From Acinetobacter pullicarnis (lineage in GTDB: Bacteria > Pseudomonadota > Gammaproteobacteria > Pseudomonadales > Moraxellaceae): DNA of 64,000 bases. Below, piece after piece: positions 56,241 through 64,000 of the stretch (within the stretch, counting starts at the first letter, position 1; the number at the start of each line of letters is the position of its first letter). The position numbers and the translations under genes were made by a program. The stretch covers positions 3,410,001 through 3,474,000 of the forward strand of contig NZ_VCMZ01000001.1 in assembly GCF_006352475.1 (NCBI RefSeq), written 5' to 3'. The notes beneath the pieces are model-generated. The model was given only the letters and a program-made list of their open reading frames with translations. It had not been told where the DNA came from and did no database searches.

Positions 56241-57113
56241 TCAATCTAGTTTGGTTTTTGGAATCGAACAGTGTTCATTCAATACATGGAAATCCAAGTT
56301 TGGAATATAAAAGCACAAGGCAGGTACACTTAAATCCACGCCCAGTTCTGCTAATAGCGGGCAGTCTAGCTGTTCAAGTTGCAAGGTTTTGATACGATCA
56401 AAATCAGTATCAATGCGAATATCGGCTTGCGAGAGTTTTACAGCTTGATCGACCCGTTCCACCCAAACATGCTGCTGTGGTACAAAAAACTCAATGGCAT
56501 CCTGCCATGTCGGAAAAATTTGTTGCCAAACCTCGGGTAAAGCAGTTTCAGTTGCTTGATTTAATTTAGCTTCTAGTTGATAAGTCGCATCAACTTCAAT
56601 CTTCACCTGTATTGTTAATTGGTCTTGTTGCTGCTTCACTTGATGCACAAAATTCGGATCATATTGTGCCGGCATCGCATCACTGAGTAATCGCCCACCC
56701 AATACATAAACAAAGTTATCTACCATAATTTGCTCAAACACCACCGCATGTTCAAGCTGATCCGGTGCTAAATAAAAACGCCAATTACTCTGTTTGGGTG
56801 AGCCAAATAATTTACGTAACCGTCCAATGCAATGTGGCCCAAAATCATGGTGATGATAAAATAAAATACTAAAAATAGTCTTACCGTCTTTTTGCCACAA
56901 TTGTATCGGTTCAGGGAAGCGCTGTTTGACTCGATCATAATCCACCAACCATGACATATAAACAGTCTCTGCAGCTTGGCTTTCCATACGTAAATATGGG
57001 ATATAGCGGAAGATCAAACGGCGTAAATTTAGAATCCAGCTAAAACGAAACAACCATGCCATGGTACGAAAAAAGAAGTGATGTTGGGCATATTTAAATT
57101 GATGACGACTCAT
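56241..57113 (-). CDS. Unrecognised 290-residue protein
   Basis: The product starts MSRHQFKYAQHHFFFRTMAW with several aromatic/basic N-terminal residues, then ETVYMSWLVDYDRVKQRFPE, LFYHHHDFGPHCIG and FYIPNLDF near the end. The WLVDY and YHHHDFGP patterns remind me of YqjF/DUF2071-type proteins, but I cannot confirm this. No signal peptide or clear membrane span. Neighbours (crcB downstream, HopJ-family gene divergent) give no clue. Confidence 0.6.
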   Translation of the reverse strand: MSRHQFKYAQHHFFFRTMAWLFRFSWILNLRRLIFRYIPYLRMESQAAETVYMSWLVDYDRVKQRFPEPIQLWQKDGKTIFSILFYHHHDFGPHCIGRLRKLFGSPKQSNWRFYLAPDQLEHAVVFEQIMVDNFVYVLGGRLLSDAMPAQYDPNFVHQVKQQQDQLTIQVKIEVDATYQLEAKLNQATETALPEVWQQIFPTWQDAIEFFVPQQHVWVERVDQAVKLSQADIRIDTDFDRIKTLQLEQLDCPLLAELGVDLSVPALCFYIPNLDFHVLNEHCSIPKTKLD

Positions 57114-57271
57114 ACCATTGGTTATTTTTGTTCAAAAATTATCGAGGCACTATTTGAACATATTTTATCACCTCGTCCAAGACCACTCTTTTTTAAAGCG
57201 TGGATCAGTTTCTACATCTTGGGAATATTGGTTATGATGCAAATATTATTTAATTGTTGGAATATCAAGTC

Positions 57272-57604
57272 ATGTCACAGGATTTATTAAAGCAACTCGA
57301 AACTGGCGAAGCAAAATTTGCTGATGTTTTGGCTTTTATTGATGCACGCTATCAACATGTTGCGACTGCATTTAAAAATGGTCTGCAACACAATGCCGCC
57401 ACTGAAAATCAAGGCAGCGCCAAAGTGCTAACATTTGCCAAAATACAAGGTCTTAATCCAGCCCAGACCTTGAGTTTATTTGCAGAACATTATCAATCTG
57501 TATTGGCAACACCAGCAGCAACAGACCATCAAAATATCCGTCAATTTATGCTCAATGGTTGGGATGGTGTGGAATTTGAAGGTGAAGCCTTAACTGCAAA
57601 ATAA
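57272..57604 (+). CDS. HopJ-family protein
   Basis: This 110-residue protein starts at MSQDLLKQLETGEAKFADVL, with AKVLTFAKIQGLNPAQTLSLFAEHY and NIRQFMLNGWDGVEFEGEAL typical of the HopJ family. The name comes from a plant-pathogen type III effector; the family is found in many bacteria without type III secretion, and none is visible here, so an effector role is unlikely. ATG at 57272 is preferred; the frame opens 6 codons earlier. Confidence 0.85.
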   Translation: MSQDLLKQLETGEAKFADVLAFIDARYQHVATAFKNGLQHNAATENQGSAKVLTFAKIQGLNPAQTLSLFAEHYQSVLATPAATDHQNIRQFMLNGWDGVEFEGEALTAK

Positions 57605-57628
57605 GCTGAACCAAATCTGGTTCAGCTT
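57602..57628. terminator. Terminator-like hairpin after the HopJ-family gene
   Basis: AAGCTGAACCA and its complement around a four-base loop, directly at the stop of the HopJ-family gene and facing the convergent GFA gene. No clear T-run. Confidence 0.5.
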
Positions 57629-57662
57629 AGGATTTGGATTGTGAGGACGGCCCTCTCAATCC

Positions 57663-58073
57663 TTATGGACGTTCTGCATACTGTGGCAAATCATCCGTAA
57701 TCGTTTCCCATTCGGCCTTAGAAGCAACATAAATATGCTGTGTCGGCCCATGTTCTAATGGACTATCTAAGGTTCCAATCCGCAAACGGTAGGTTTCTGG
57801 GGTATCCGCTTTAATACTAATAATGGGTGAGGCACATTCGCTGCAAAAACAACGAATCGTTGTGGGTGTAGACGGATATTGCTTCAGCAGTTGCTCACCT
57901 TGGGTAATTTTAAAATCACGAACATTAATCGGTGCATTACTGGCATAGGCGGTACCATTGGCTTTGCGGCAACGTTGACAATGGCACTGAATGATCGGCC
58001 CAATCTCACCATTAATTTCATAGCGAATACCGCCACACAAACAACTTCCTGTATATTTTTTTATTGCTGACAT
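57663..58073 (-). CDS. GFA (glutathione-dependent formaldehyde-activating) family protein
   Basis: The product is 136 residues from MSAIKKYTGSCLCGGIRYEI. Zinc ligands in the family pattern are visible: CLCGGIRY, CHCQRCRK and FCSECASP. GFA-fold proteins were linked to S-hydroxymethylglutathione handling, but most members have unproven substrates. The frame opens 9 codons earlier. Confidence 0.85.
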   Translation of the reverse strand: MSAIKKYTGSCLCGGIRYEINGEIGPIIQCHCQRCRKANGTAYASNAPINVRDFKITQGEQLLKQYPSTPTTIRCFCSECASPIISIKADTPETYRLRIGTLDSPLEHGPTQHIYVASKAEWETITDDLPQYAERP

Positions 58074-58159
58074 CCCCTGCGCCCTCTCAATTTGGAACAT
58101 TGAAAATAGCAGATCAAATTAAAATAGCACAGCGCATTTTAACTGAATGCGCTATGCCG

Positions 58160-59419
58160 CTATGCTGTCTCTAAGTATTGATGTACCGCTTCACCTGCAG
58201 CACGACCTGTTGCAAAACAAGCAGTAAGCAAATAGCCGCCAGTTGGTGCATCCCAATCGAGCATCTCACCACAACAAAATACGCGTGGATTGGACTTGAG
58301 CTGTAAGTTTGCATCTAGTGCTTGTTGCTGCACGCCACCAGCACAGCTGATCGCCTCTTCGATGGGGCGGAAATCCGTCAGTTCAATTTTCAATTGCTTC
58401 ATTTGTTTGGCCATATAGGCACTGTCTGACCATTTTGATTTATCGATCAATTCACGTAAGAGCGCAGATTTGGTTGGATCTAGCCCCGCCTTACGCCAAA
58501 GATTGGCCGTGGACTGCTTGGCTTGTGGCTGTATTTTTTTCAGCAGTTGTGACTCGGTTAATTCTGGCAACAAATCCAAATACAGGGTCATGTTTGGCAT
58601 GCGCTGCTCGGTTGACCCTTGTGATTGCACAATTGCTTGCCGTTGCTGACGCAATGCCCGCCCTTGTTTATAAATCAAACCACTTTCCAGACCATAATGA
58701 CTAATCACAATATCGCCAATGCTTTTTTCATGACCTGCGACCCAAGCGGTGACGCGTTTTAAGGGCTGTCCAAAAATGGGCTGCATGAAACTCGACCAAG
58801 ACCGGCAAACCCCAGCATTGCTGGCCTGAAACGGGCTAATTTCATCGGATGATAACCACTGTTGCCATGCACCATCGCTACCCAACTGCGGCCAAGACAC
58901 ACCACCTGTTGCCAAAACAATCGCATCAAAATCAAGATTATATGCTTGCTCTAAAGCATCTGTCTTTAACGACTTAAGCCTGAGGGTTTTGCCCTTAAGT
59001 CCCACGACTTGATGACGATAATGAAATTGTACCTGCTGAGCAAGCAAGCGCTTTAACCAAGCACGTAATAATGGTGCAGCTTTCATCTCGATGGGAAAAA
59101 CCCGCCCCGAACTCCCCACATAGGATGCAACCCCTAGGTTTTTCATCCACGCTTGAATCCAGACCGCATCACAGGCTTCAATCCACGGCGCGAGCCATTC
59201 AGCTGCATCATAACGCTGGATAAACTGCGGCAAAGGTTCAGCATGTGAGATATTCAGTCCCGTTTTTCCAGCCATCAAAAACTTACGGGCAGCAGAAGGC
59301 TTCTGTTCAAACACATGGATTTCATAATCAAACTGACTTAAGCGTTCAGCGGCCATCAATCCTGCAGGTCCAGCCCCGACAATGGCAATCCGTTTCAGCC
59401 CTGTTGCGTTACTTGGCAT
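58160..59419 (-). CDS. HI0933-family NAD(P)/FAD-dependent oxidoreductase
   Basis: The product is 419 residues from MPSNATGLKRIAIVGAGPAG; the upstream frame has no homology. The dinucleotide-binding fold IVGAGPAGLMAAERLS is at the start, then the family-typical KTGLNISHAEP and the C-terminal GGYLLTACFATGRAAGEAV. Its start overlaps the end of the TrmB-like gene by 11 bases, so the two are likely translated in coupled fashion. Substrate unknown. Confidence 0.85.
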   Translation of the reverse strand: MPSNATGLKRIAIVGAGPAGLMAAERLSQFDYEIHVFEQKPSAARKFLMAGKTGLNISHAEPLPQFIQRYDAAEWLAPWIEACDAVWIQAWMKNLGVASYVGSSGRVFPIEMKAAPLLRAWLKRLLAQQVQFHYRHQVVGLKGKTLRLKSLKTDALEQAYNLDFDAIVLATGGVSWPQLGSDGAWQQWLSSDEISPFQASNAGVCRSWSSFMQPIFGQPLKRVTAWVAGHEKSIGDIVISHYGLESGLIYKQGRALRQQRQAIVQSQGSTEQRMPNMTLYLDLLPELTESQLLKKIQPQAKQSTANLWRKAGLDPTKSALLRELIDKSKWSDSAYMAKQMKQLKIELTDFRPIEEAISCAGGVQQQALDANLQLKSNPRVFCCGEMLDWDAPTGGYLLTACFATGRAAGEAVHQYLETA

Positions 59420-60071
59420 CAGTCTGCTCAGTGCTTGCTGGCTCAGTTGGCGTTTTGCCGTGCAATGGCTGCAGCGCATCAAAGCGCGTGCAGTAATGTG
59501 CAGGCTTGCGAATAATCAGCTGTTGACACAGCTCACCACGTTCCAAATATTTTATTTCAAAATGCGTACGCGCTGAGTCGGCTGCAATCACTTGTTTTTC
59601 AAACGGCAGTTTCCACACTTGCTGTAATTGTTGTTCTGCTTCTGCGATATATTCTGGAATATTACTGGCCAAGGTAATCGTACCATTGACGGCCAAACGT
59701 GAGATCAGAAACTCAAAAAATGGCATATTCAACCAACGTTGCGCCGGATTATGTGGTTCTGGATTGGGATATAAAATAAAAATCTGCTGCGCTTGCGCTG
59801 GATAGAGTGCATGTACCGTCCAAGCAATGGCATCAGCATGCACCACGGTTAAGTTGCTACATCCTTCTAAATGATGCTGTTTTTGCATCGCCAAAAACTT
59901 TTCACGGGTGCGTTCAATCGCTATTAAGTTCAATTCAGGATGTTGTTGGCTAAACAGTAAAGCGTGTTTGCCCTTGCCAGCCCCAATTTCAATACAAATC
60001 GGTTGTTCAGCAATCGGCTGAAACTGACGCGGTGCATGAATACGCTGTGCTTGAAATTGACGAATCGGCAT
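59409..60071 (-). CDS. TrmB-like SAM-dependent methyltransferase
   Basis: The product is 220 residues with the SAM-binding motif IEIGAGKGKHALLFSQQHP, IAIERTREKF and HADAIAW. These fit the tRNA (guanine-46-N7) methyltransferase family. However, the family motif PDPW(P/H)KxRHxKRR is replaced by YPNPEPHNPAQRWLNMPFF, and the N-terminal region is shorter than in E. coli TrmB (239 residues). It is likely a paralogue with a different or altered target; a second, canonical TrmB elsewhere would support this. Confidence 0.75.
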   Translation of the reverse strand: MPIRQFQAQRIHAPRQFQPIAEQPICIEIGAGKGKHALLFSQQHPELNLIAIERTREKFLAMQKQHHLEGCSNLTVVHADAIAWTVHALYPAQAQQIFILYPNPEPHNPAQRWLNMPFFEFLISRLAVNGTITLASNIPEYIAEAEQQLQQVWKLPFEKQVIAADSARTHFEIKYLERGELCQQLIIRKPAHYCTRFDALQPLHGKTPTEPASTEQTDAK

Positions 60072-60167
60072 AATCAGATCAAACTATTGAAAAAATCGCA
60101 GCAAGTCTATCAATTCCCTGTGCGGTTGCCTAATTCTATCTCGCGTATCTACCCATCTGGAGCAATT

Positions 60168-60341
60168 ATGCCACGTACTTTTCCTTGCCCACGTTGTGGA
60201 CAAGTCGCAACTTGGGAAGACAATCCTGCTCGCCCTTTCTGTTCAGATCGTTGTAAATTGATCGACTTAGGGGCTTGGGCCAATGAAGATTATAAGCTTC
60301 CGACTCAAGATTCAGCTTCATCGGCAGATGAGCCTGAATAA
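60168..60341 (+). CDS. yacG: DNA gyrase inhibitor YacG
   Basis: This 57-residue zinc protein reads MPRTFPCPRCGQVATWEDNP and on, with CPRCG and CSDRC ligands and DLGAWANEDYKL. YacG binds GyrB and inhibits gyrase in E. coli. The length is as expected. The longer frame from 59964 lacks homology; TGGAG 9 bases upstream supports this start. Palindromic repeats follow the stop. Confidence 0.92.
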   Translation: MPRTFPCPRCGQVATWEDNPARPFCSDRCKLIDLGAWANEDYKLPTQDSASSADEPE

Positions 60342-60371
60342 GTTTCTGTAGGGTCAACAAATACTGTTTTG

Positions 60372-60472
60372 CTCCCCTCTCCTTGCAGGAGAGGGCTAGG
60401 GAGAGCTGACTTAATCCCCTCTCCTTTTTCAAGGAGAGGGCTAGGGAGAGGTTCCTTTTTTAGGGAGAGGTT
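60372..60472. repeat. REP-like palindromic repeats (two copies and a partial third)
   Basis: Copy 1 at 60372-60405 (CCCCTCTCC-TTGCA-GGAGAGGG-CTAGGGAGAG) and copy 2 at 60416-60452 (CCCCTCTCC-TTTTTCAA-GGAGAGGG-CTAGGGAGAG) share the palindrome and tail, then a partial third tail (TAGGGAGAGG) appears at 60461-60470. The same unit occurs after plsB at 17892-17919. The group lies between the yacG stop and the convergent MBL gene. Confidence 0.8.
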
Positions 60473-60474
60473 AT

Positions 60475-61119
60475 TTAACCCGCTTTTCCAGACACAAAAG
60501 GATTTGAACGTTTCTCTTCACCAATGGTACTGATGCCACCATGCCCAGAAATGAACTGAGTGTCATCTGGTAGGCTAAAGCATTCTCTGTGAATTGAATC
60601 AATCAATTGCTGATGGTTACCACGTGGAAAGTCAGTGCGCCCGATCGAGCCTTGAAACAGTACATCGCCTGTCCACAACACTTGATATTTCGCATTATAA
60701 AACATCACATGCCCCGGAGTGTGACCTGGCGCAAAGCGTACTTCAAACTTTTCATCACCTAAACTTAAGGTTTCACCGCCTTCTAGCCACTGCGTGACAT
60801 TGACGGGTTCAGGCTCTGGAAAACCATAGCGTGCTGAAACCTCTTGGATCATATCGAGCCAAAACTGATCTTCACGATGCGGCCCAATCACCGGCACTTG
60901 CCAAATTCTGGCCAAGGCACCGACAGCACCAGCATGGTCTAAATGGCCATGGGTCAACCACAGTGCTTTTACGTTTAGACCTAATGCCTCAACTTCTTGC
61001 TTTAACTTCTCTGGTTCGCCACCAGCATCAATCAGTACCGCTTCTTTGGTTTCACTGTCCCACACAATTGAACAATTCTGTGCAAATGCGGTTACGGGTA
61101 CGATTTTCACTTGCAACAT
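60475..61119 (-). CDS. MBL-fold metallo-hydrolase (glyoxalase II-like/YcbL type)
   Basis: The product is 214 residues. Metal-binding motifs THGHLDHAG, the GHTPGH histidine, GDVLFQGSIGRTD and the final SGHGG are all present, so the enzyme should bind two metal ions. This subgroup includes YcbL-type thioesterases; the substrate is unknown. Located between yacG and hemH without an obvious functional link. Confidence 0.87.
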   Translation of the reverse strand: MLQVKIVPVTAFAQNCSIVWDSETKEAVLIDAGGEPEKLKQEVEALGLNVKALWLTHGHLDHAGAVGALARIWQVPVIGPHREDQFWLDMIQEVSARYGFPEPEPVNVTQWLEGGETLSLGDEKFEVRFAPGHTPGHVMFYNAKYQVLWTGDVLFQGSIGRTDFPRGNHQQLIDSIHRECFSLPDDTQFISGHGGISTIGEEKRSNPFVSGKAG

Positions 61120-61159
61120 AACAATCTCATCGTCTATTCATGCTTTTAAGCAGGTGGTT

Positions 61160-62170
61160 TTAAATATGCGTGCTTAAGCTAAATTTTACTGCATCAACAT
61201 GCACTTGCGCCAATTTAAACAACAACTCAAGATGTTCAGCCTGATCGTTCAATGCAGGAATATAAGCATAATCTTTACCGCCCGCTTCAACAAAGAATTC
61301 TGCATTTTGAATCGCAAGTTCTTCTAATGTTTCAAGGCAATCGGCAGAAAAAGCGGGACTCACCACCTGTACTGAAGCGACACCTTGCGCAGCCCAATCT
61401 TTGAGTATTTGATCGGTATAAGGTTTTACCCACTCTTGCTTGCCAAAGCGAGATTGAAAACTAATCGCCCATTGCTCAGGTGCTAAGCCCAAAGCATCCG
61501 CCAATTTCTGGGCAGTGATGCGACAACGATCGGCATAGGGATCGCCCTTATCTGCATACGGTTGAGGAATGCCATGAAAAGACATTAATAGTTTTTCAGC
61601 ACTGCCATGTTGTTGGCGATATTGACGCACACTTTCAGCCAAAGCCTGTATATATAAAGGATGCTGATAATAATCACGAATCACAGTCAGCCCCGGCAGA
61701 TTACGCTGAGTCTTAATCCATGTCGCCAATTTATCGTATAAAGGTGCAGTTGAAGTTGCTGAATACTGCGGAAATAAAGGCAATAAAATAATATGATCAG
61801 GCGTTTTTTCAGAAGCCTGTTGTAATACATCACGAAAACCAGGCTGCCCATAGGTCATCGCAGCAACCACCTCAACCTCAAACGCTTGATCGACGGCATC
61901 AAATTGTTGCTGAATGGCTTGTACTTGTGCGAATAGGATTTCTCGCATCGGTGAGTCTGTTGACCACACCTGCGCATACGCCTCGGCAACACGTTTCGGT
62001 CGAAACGGCAGCACAAAAGCATGCAGGATGATTTTCCATAATAATTTGGGAATTTCAATCACACGTGAATCGGACAAAAACTCTTTTAGAAAGCGACGTA
62101 CTGCAGCGGGCGTCGGTGCATCTGGCGTTCCTAAGTTTGCCACAATCACTAAGATACGTTGTTTTGACAT
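61160..62170 (-). CDS. hemH: Ferrochelatase
   Basis: HemH inserts Fe2+ into protoporphyrin IX to give haem at the membrane surface. The 336-residue product has the catalytic His in [33 protein letters not shown] (family signature Glu region) and the opening VNLGTP-like [20 protein letters not shown]. It lies apart from hemF in this window and is preceded by 149 bases. Confidence 0.94.
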   Translation of the reverse strand: MSKQRILVIVANLGTPDAPTPAAVRRFLKEFLSDSRVIEIPKLLWKIILHAFVLPFRPKRVAEAYAQVWSTDSPMREILFAQVQAIQQQFDAVDQAFEVEVVAAMTYGQPGFRDVLQQASEKTPDHIILLPLFPQYSATSTAPLYDKLATWIKTQRNLPGLTVIRDYYQHPLYIQALAESVRQYRQQHGSAEKLLMSFHGIPQPYADKGDPYADRCRITAQKLADALGLAPEQWAISFQSRFGKQEWVKPYTDQILKDWAAQGVASVQVVSPAFSADCLETLEELAIQNAEFFVEAGGKDYAYIPALNDQAEHLELLFKLAQVHVDAVKFSLSTHI

Positions 62171-62319
62171 GTTTTTTCACTTTATCAATGTGGCAACTCG
62201 TTAGCATACTTGATCCATAGCCACGACACAAATAACGAGAAACTGCACCTGTTGTACCAGAAATTATTCAAAAGAAATGCCGGTATTGCAACGGCTTTCC
62301 CTACATGTAATCGCACTAT

Positions 62320-63324
62320 TTAAGGCTGACCAACCCGACCTAAATCACGTAATAATGCCTGTCCAATTCGCGTGATTTGCCAAAGCATACGCTGTCGATC
62401 ATCGCGCCCAACAGGTACAATCCATTGATTTTGGCACATTTGTTGTTTGATGGTATAAAGCGCCCGAATATTAATTTGCACACCGGCAATCGCATGTACA
62501 CGTGGTAATTCCGTTTGTGCATCGACCAAGGCTTTGCGAGCGAGATAGTCATTCAATAACTTTGAAAAATAAGCTTCTGGAAAAGGGTGCTGAAAGTCTT
62601 GTGAAAGTAGGTGTAGTAATTCAGCCCAAGTGGTTTGTTTCATAACCACAATTTCTCTGACATGCTGCTCTTGATAAGCATGCATCCGATAATCAAAACT
62701 AAAAATTTCGTCAATCGACACTTGTGGCAAATTTAGATATTGATCAACCAAAGACTGATCTTGCTGTAACTTCGCATGAGCAAGCTTAACCTTTAAGAGA
62801 TCAATTTCATCATGTAAGACCTGTAGGTTTTGCGGACGCACCCATCCCAAGGTCGGATAACGCACAATCATTTGCGTCATATTTGATCGAATACCCAACT
62901 CCAAATCTCTTAGATTTTTGAAATAGGCGATCTGTTCTACTTCATTCTGTAGTTGTTGTCTAAAATCGTTGAACTTTTCTTTTACTTTTTCACAGCACTC
63001 TTGCAGCTGCTCAGCACGGAATTCGGGATGAGCATGCATAAATACAACGATTGGTTTTTGTTTGGTGACAGCATATATATATTCTAAGTGCATATAGCCA
63101 ATGCCAGATACCGACTGTTCACCATATCGACTACCGAGCAGCAGCAAAACATAGTCACACTCATCAATCTGACGTCTTGCATGCGCACAACTCAGTGGTG
63201 TTCTAGACTCAAGCCCACAAGAAAAAAAGCCCATCCCCATCAGGGTTTGCACCACGACAGCGCGCTCAGGTTGCATCTCTTTTCCTGAAGTGGTTATAAA
63301 TACCTGATAACGCCTATCGAGCAT
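62320..63324 (-). CDS. DUF4062 domain protein
   Basis: This 334-residue protein begins with VFITTSGKEMQPERAVVVQT and YVLLLLGSRYGEQSVSGIGY (about 7-76), the DUF4062 pattern VFI(S/T)S...DM..ER then LLxGxRYG..SG.SY, a TIR-like fold found in signalling and anti-phage proteins. The middle (about 110-200) is helical and Gln-rich, and the C-terminus looks like a helical/winged-helix region (RQMLWQITRIGQALLRDLG). No NTPase motif or nuclease motif is seen. It lies between murI and hemH in the same direction. Confidence 0.75.
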   Translation of the reverse strand: MLDRRYQVFITTSGKEMQPERAVVVQTLMGMGFFSCGLESRTPLSCAHARRQIDECDYVLLLLGSRYGEQSVSGIGYMHLEYIYAVTKQKPIVVFMHAHPEFRAEQLQECCEKVKEKFNDFRQQLQNEVEQIAYFKNLRDLELGIRSNMTQMIVRYPTLGWVRPQNLQVLHDEIDLLKVKLAHAKLQQDQSLVDQYLNLPQVSIDEIFSFDYRMHAYQEQHVREIVVMKQTTWAELLHLLSQDFQHPFPEAYFSKLLNDYLARKALVDAQTELPRVHAIAGVQINIRALYTIKQQMCQNQWIVPVGRDDRQRMLWQITRIGQALLRDLGRVGQP

Positions 63325-63425
63325 AGCTCACCCTAAGTCAATCAGTACATTAGCCGGTTAAGTCTCGTCGGTAATGGTCAATCTGAAAATATTAATGATT
63401 GATTAAAACCACAAAGATGCGGTTC

Positions 63426-64000
63426 TTAATCGATTTTTTCAGTTATTCTAGCAACAATATCGTGAATTGACCATGAGACTTCAGGCTGAAGCATATGGCG
63501 TAATACAGGCTGAAGTTGTGCCATGTTGTGGCCACTAACAAAACACTGGATGCTTATTTCTGGAATTTCTTCAGCCTTCGCGCGTAACCCATGTTTAATT
63601 AAAACCCGTGCTGTTTGACGTGCAACCGCGAGCCCAGAATCAATCAAGTTCAGACGATCGCCATACAATTGCTGAATACTTTGTTTTAAAAAGGGATAAT
63701 GCGTGCAACCCAATACCAAATAATCTGCACCTTGCTCAACCACTGGTTGTAGCAAGGTCTCTAAGCACTGCAAACAATCGGGACTATTGGCTTGTCCAGC
63801 TTCAATCCAAGGCACCAAATCCAAACAGGTTAAACTCAGCACTTGAACCTCCGCAGGTTCGGCAAAGTTGTGAATCACATCTTGAATTAAGCGTCCACGG
63901 AAGGTTGCAGGCGTTGCCAATACCGCAACCACTTTATTTTTAGATTGCAATACCGCGGGTTTAAGGGCTGGCACTAAACCGATGATGGGAAAGCAGTCGC
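63426..64000 (-). CDS. murI: Glutamate racemase (partial, C-terminal part)
   Basis: MurI makes D-glutamate for peptidoglycan. The window ends inside the gene: the frame reads through the edge as DCFPIIGLVPALKPA and continues to the stop, so the N-terminal catalytic Cys region is missing here. The second catalytic Cys is visible in LVLGCTHYPFLKQS. No start is given because it lies outside the window. Confidence 0.92.
   Translation of the reverse strand, partial: DCFPIIGLVPALKPAVLQSKNKVVAVLATPATFRGRLIQDVIHNFAEPAEVQVLSLTCLDLVPWIEAGQANSPDCLQCLETLLQPVVEQGADYLVLGCTHYPFLKQSIQQLYGDRLNLIDSGLAVARQTARVLIKHGLRAKAEEIPEISIQCFVSGHNMAQLQPVLRHMLQPEVSWSIHDIVARITEKID

Noticed and set aside
57272..57604. Type III secretion effector suggested by the HopJ family name.
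   Set aside because: The family is widespread in bacteria without type III secretion, and no secretion genes or chaperone are nearby.

Overview
The window looks like a stretch of an Acinetobacter chromosome (gammaproteobacteria, Moraxellaceae). The base composition is AT-rich. It carries an S10/spc ribosomal cluster in gammaproteobacterial order, an AbeM-like MATE pump, a complete mla lipid-transport operon, plsB, hemF-aroE and dxs, and protein sequences throughout that read as Acinetobacter. This assignment is by eye, not by database search. No rRNA, tRNA, prophage, insertion sequence or CRISPR array was seen.

Layout. (1) 1-6390, minus strand: spc operon start (rplE partial, rplX, rplN) and the full S10 operon (rpsQ back to rpsJ), with a strong promoter and a highly structured leader. 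(2) 6455-15083: amidotransferase-like protein, a trans-sulfuration enzyme, a YjgR/HerA-type ATPase, a globin lacking its reductase domain with an NsrR-type operator and an NsrR-like regulator, engB, a dicarboxylate/amino-acid symporter and tesB. (3) 15303-24997: plsB, an AraC-regulator remnant beside a LysE exporter, an SDR protein, recG followed by a heptamer tandem repeat, comF, Nudix, LOG and CorA proteins. (4) 25074-34768, minus strand: mlaFEDCB, a DEAD-box RNA helicase with a repeat-rich tail and long leader, a MarC protein, suhB and dxs. (5) 35057-46912: ribA, an unrecognised membrane protein, hemF, a small membrane protein, aroE, two tandem paralogous large lipoproteins, an acyl-CoA dehydrogenase and an unrecognised protein. 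(6) 47092-53881: hemW-like, YdcZ, MATE efflux, then a GntR regulator divergent from L-2-hydroxyglutarate oxidase and an MHS transporter. (7) 54165-64000: ABC1 kinase-like protein, crcB, unknown proteins, HopJ-family, GFA, HI0933-type flavoprotein, TrmB-like methyltransferase, yacG, REP-like repeats, MBL hydrolase, hemH, a DUF4062 protein and murI (partial).

Most genes are housekeeping. The more interesting local systems are: an NO-response unit (NsrR-type box, reductase-less flavohemoglobin-like globin, NsrR-like regulator with the three cluster cysteines); an apparent L-2-hydroxyglutarate uptake and oxidation module whose 22-bp divergent intergenic region holds an exact match to the FadR-subfamily GntR half-site pattern; a pair of tandem paralogous lipoproteins of unknown function sharing a cysteine pair; an RNA helicase with a decapeptide repeat array and a leader that can hide its own ribosome-binding site; and a DUF4062 protein set among housekeeping genes.
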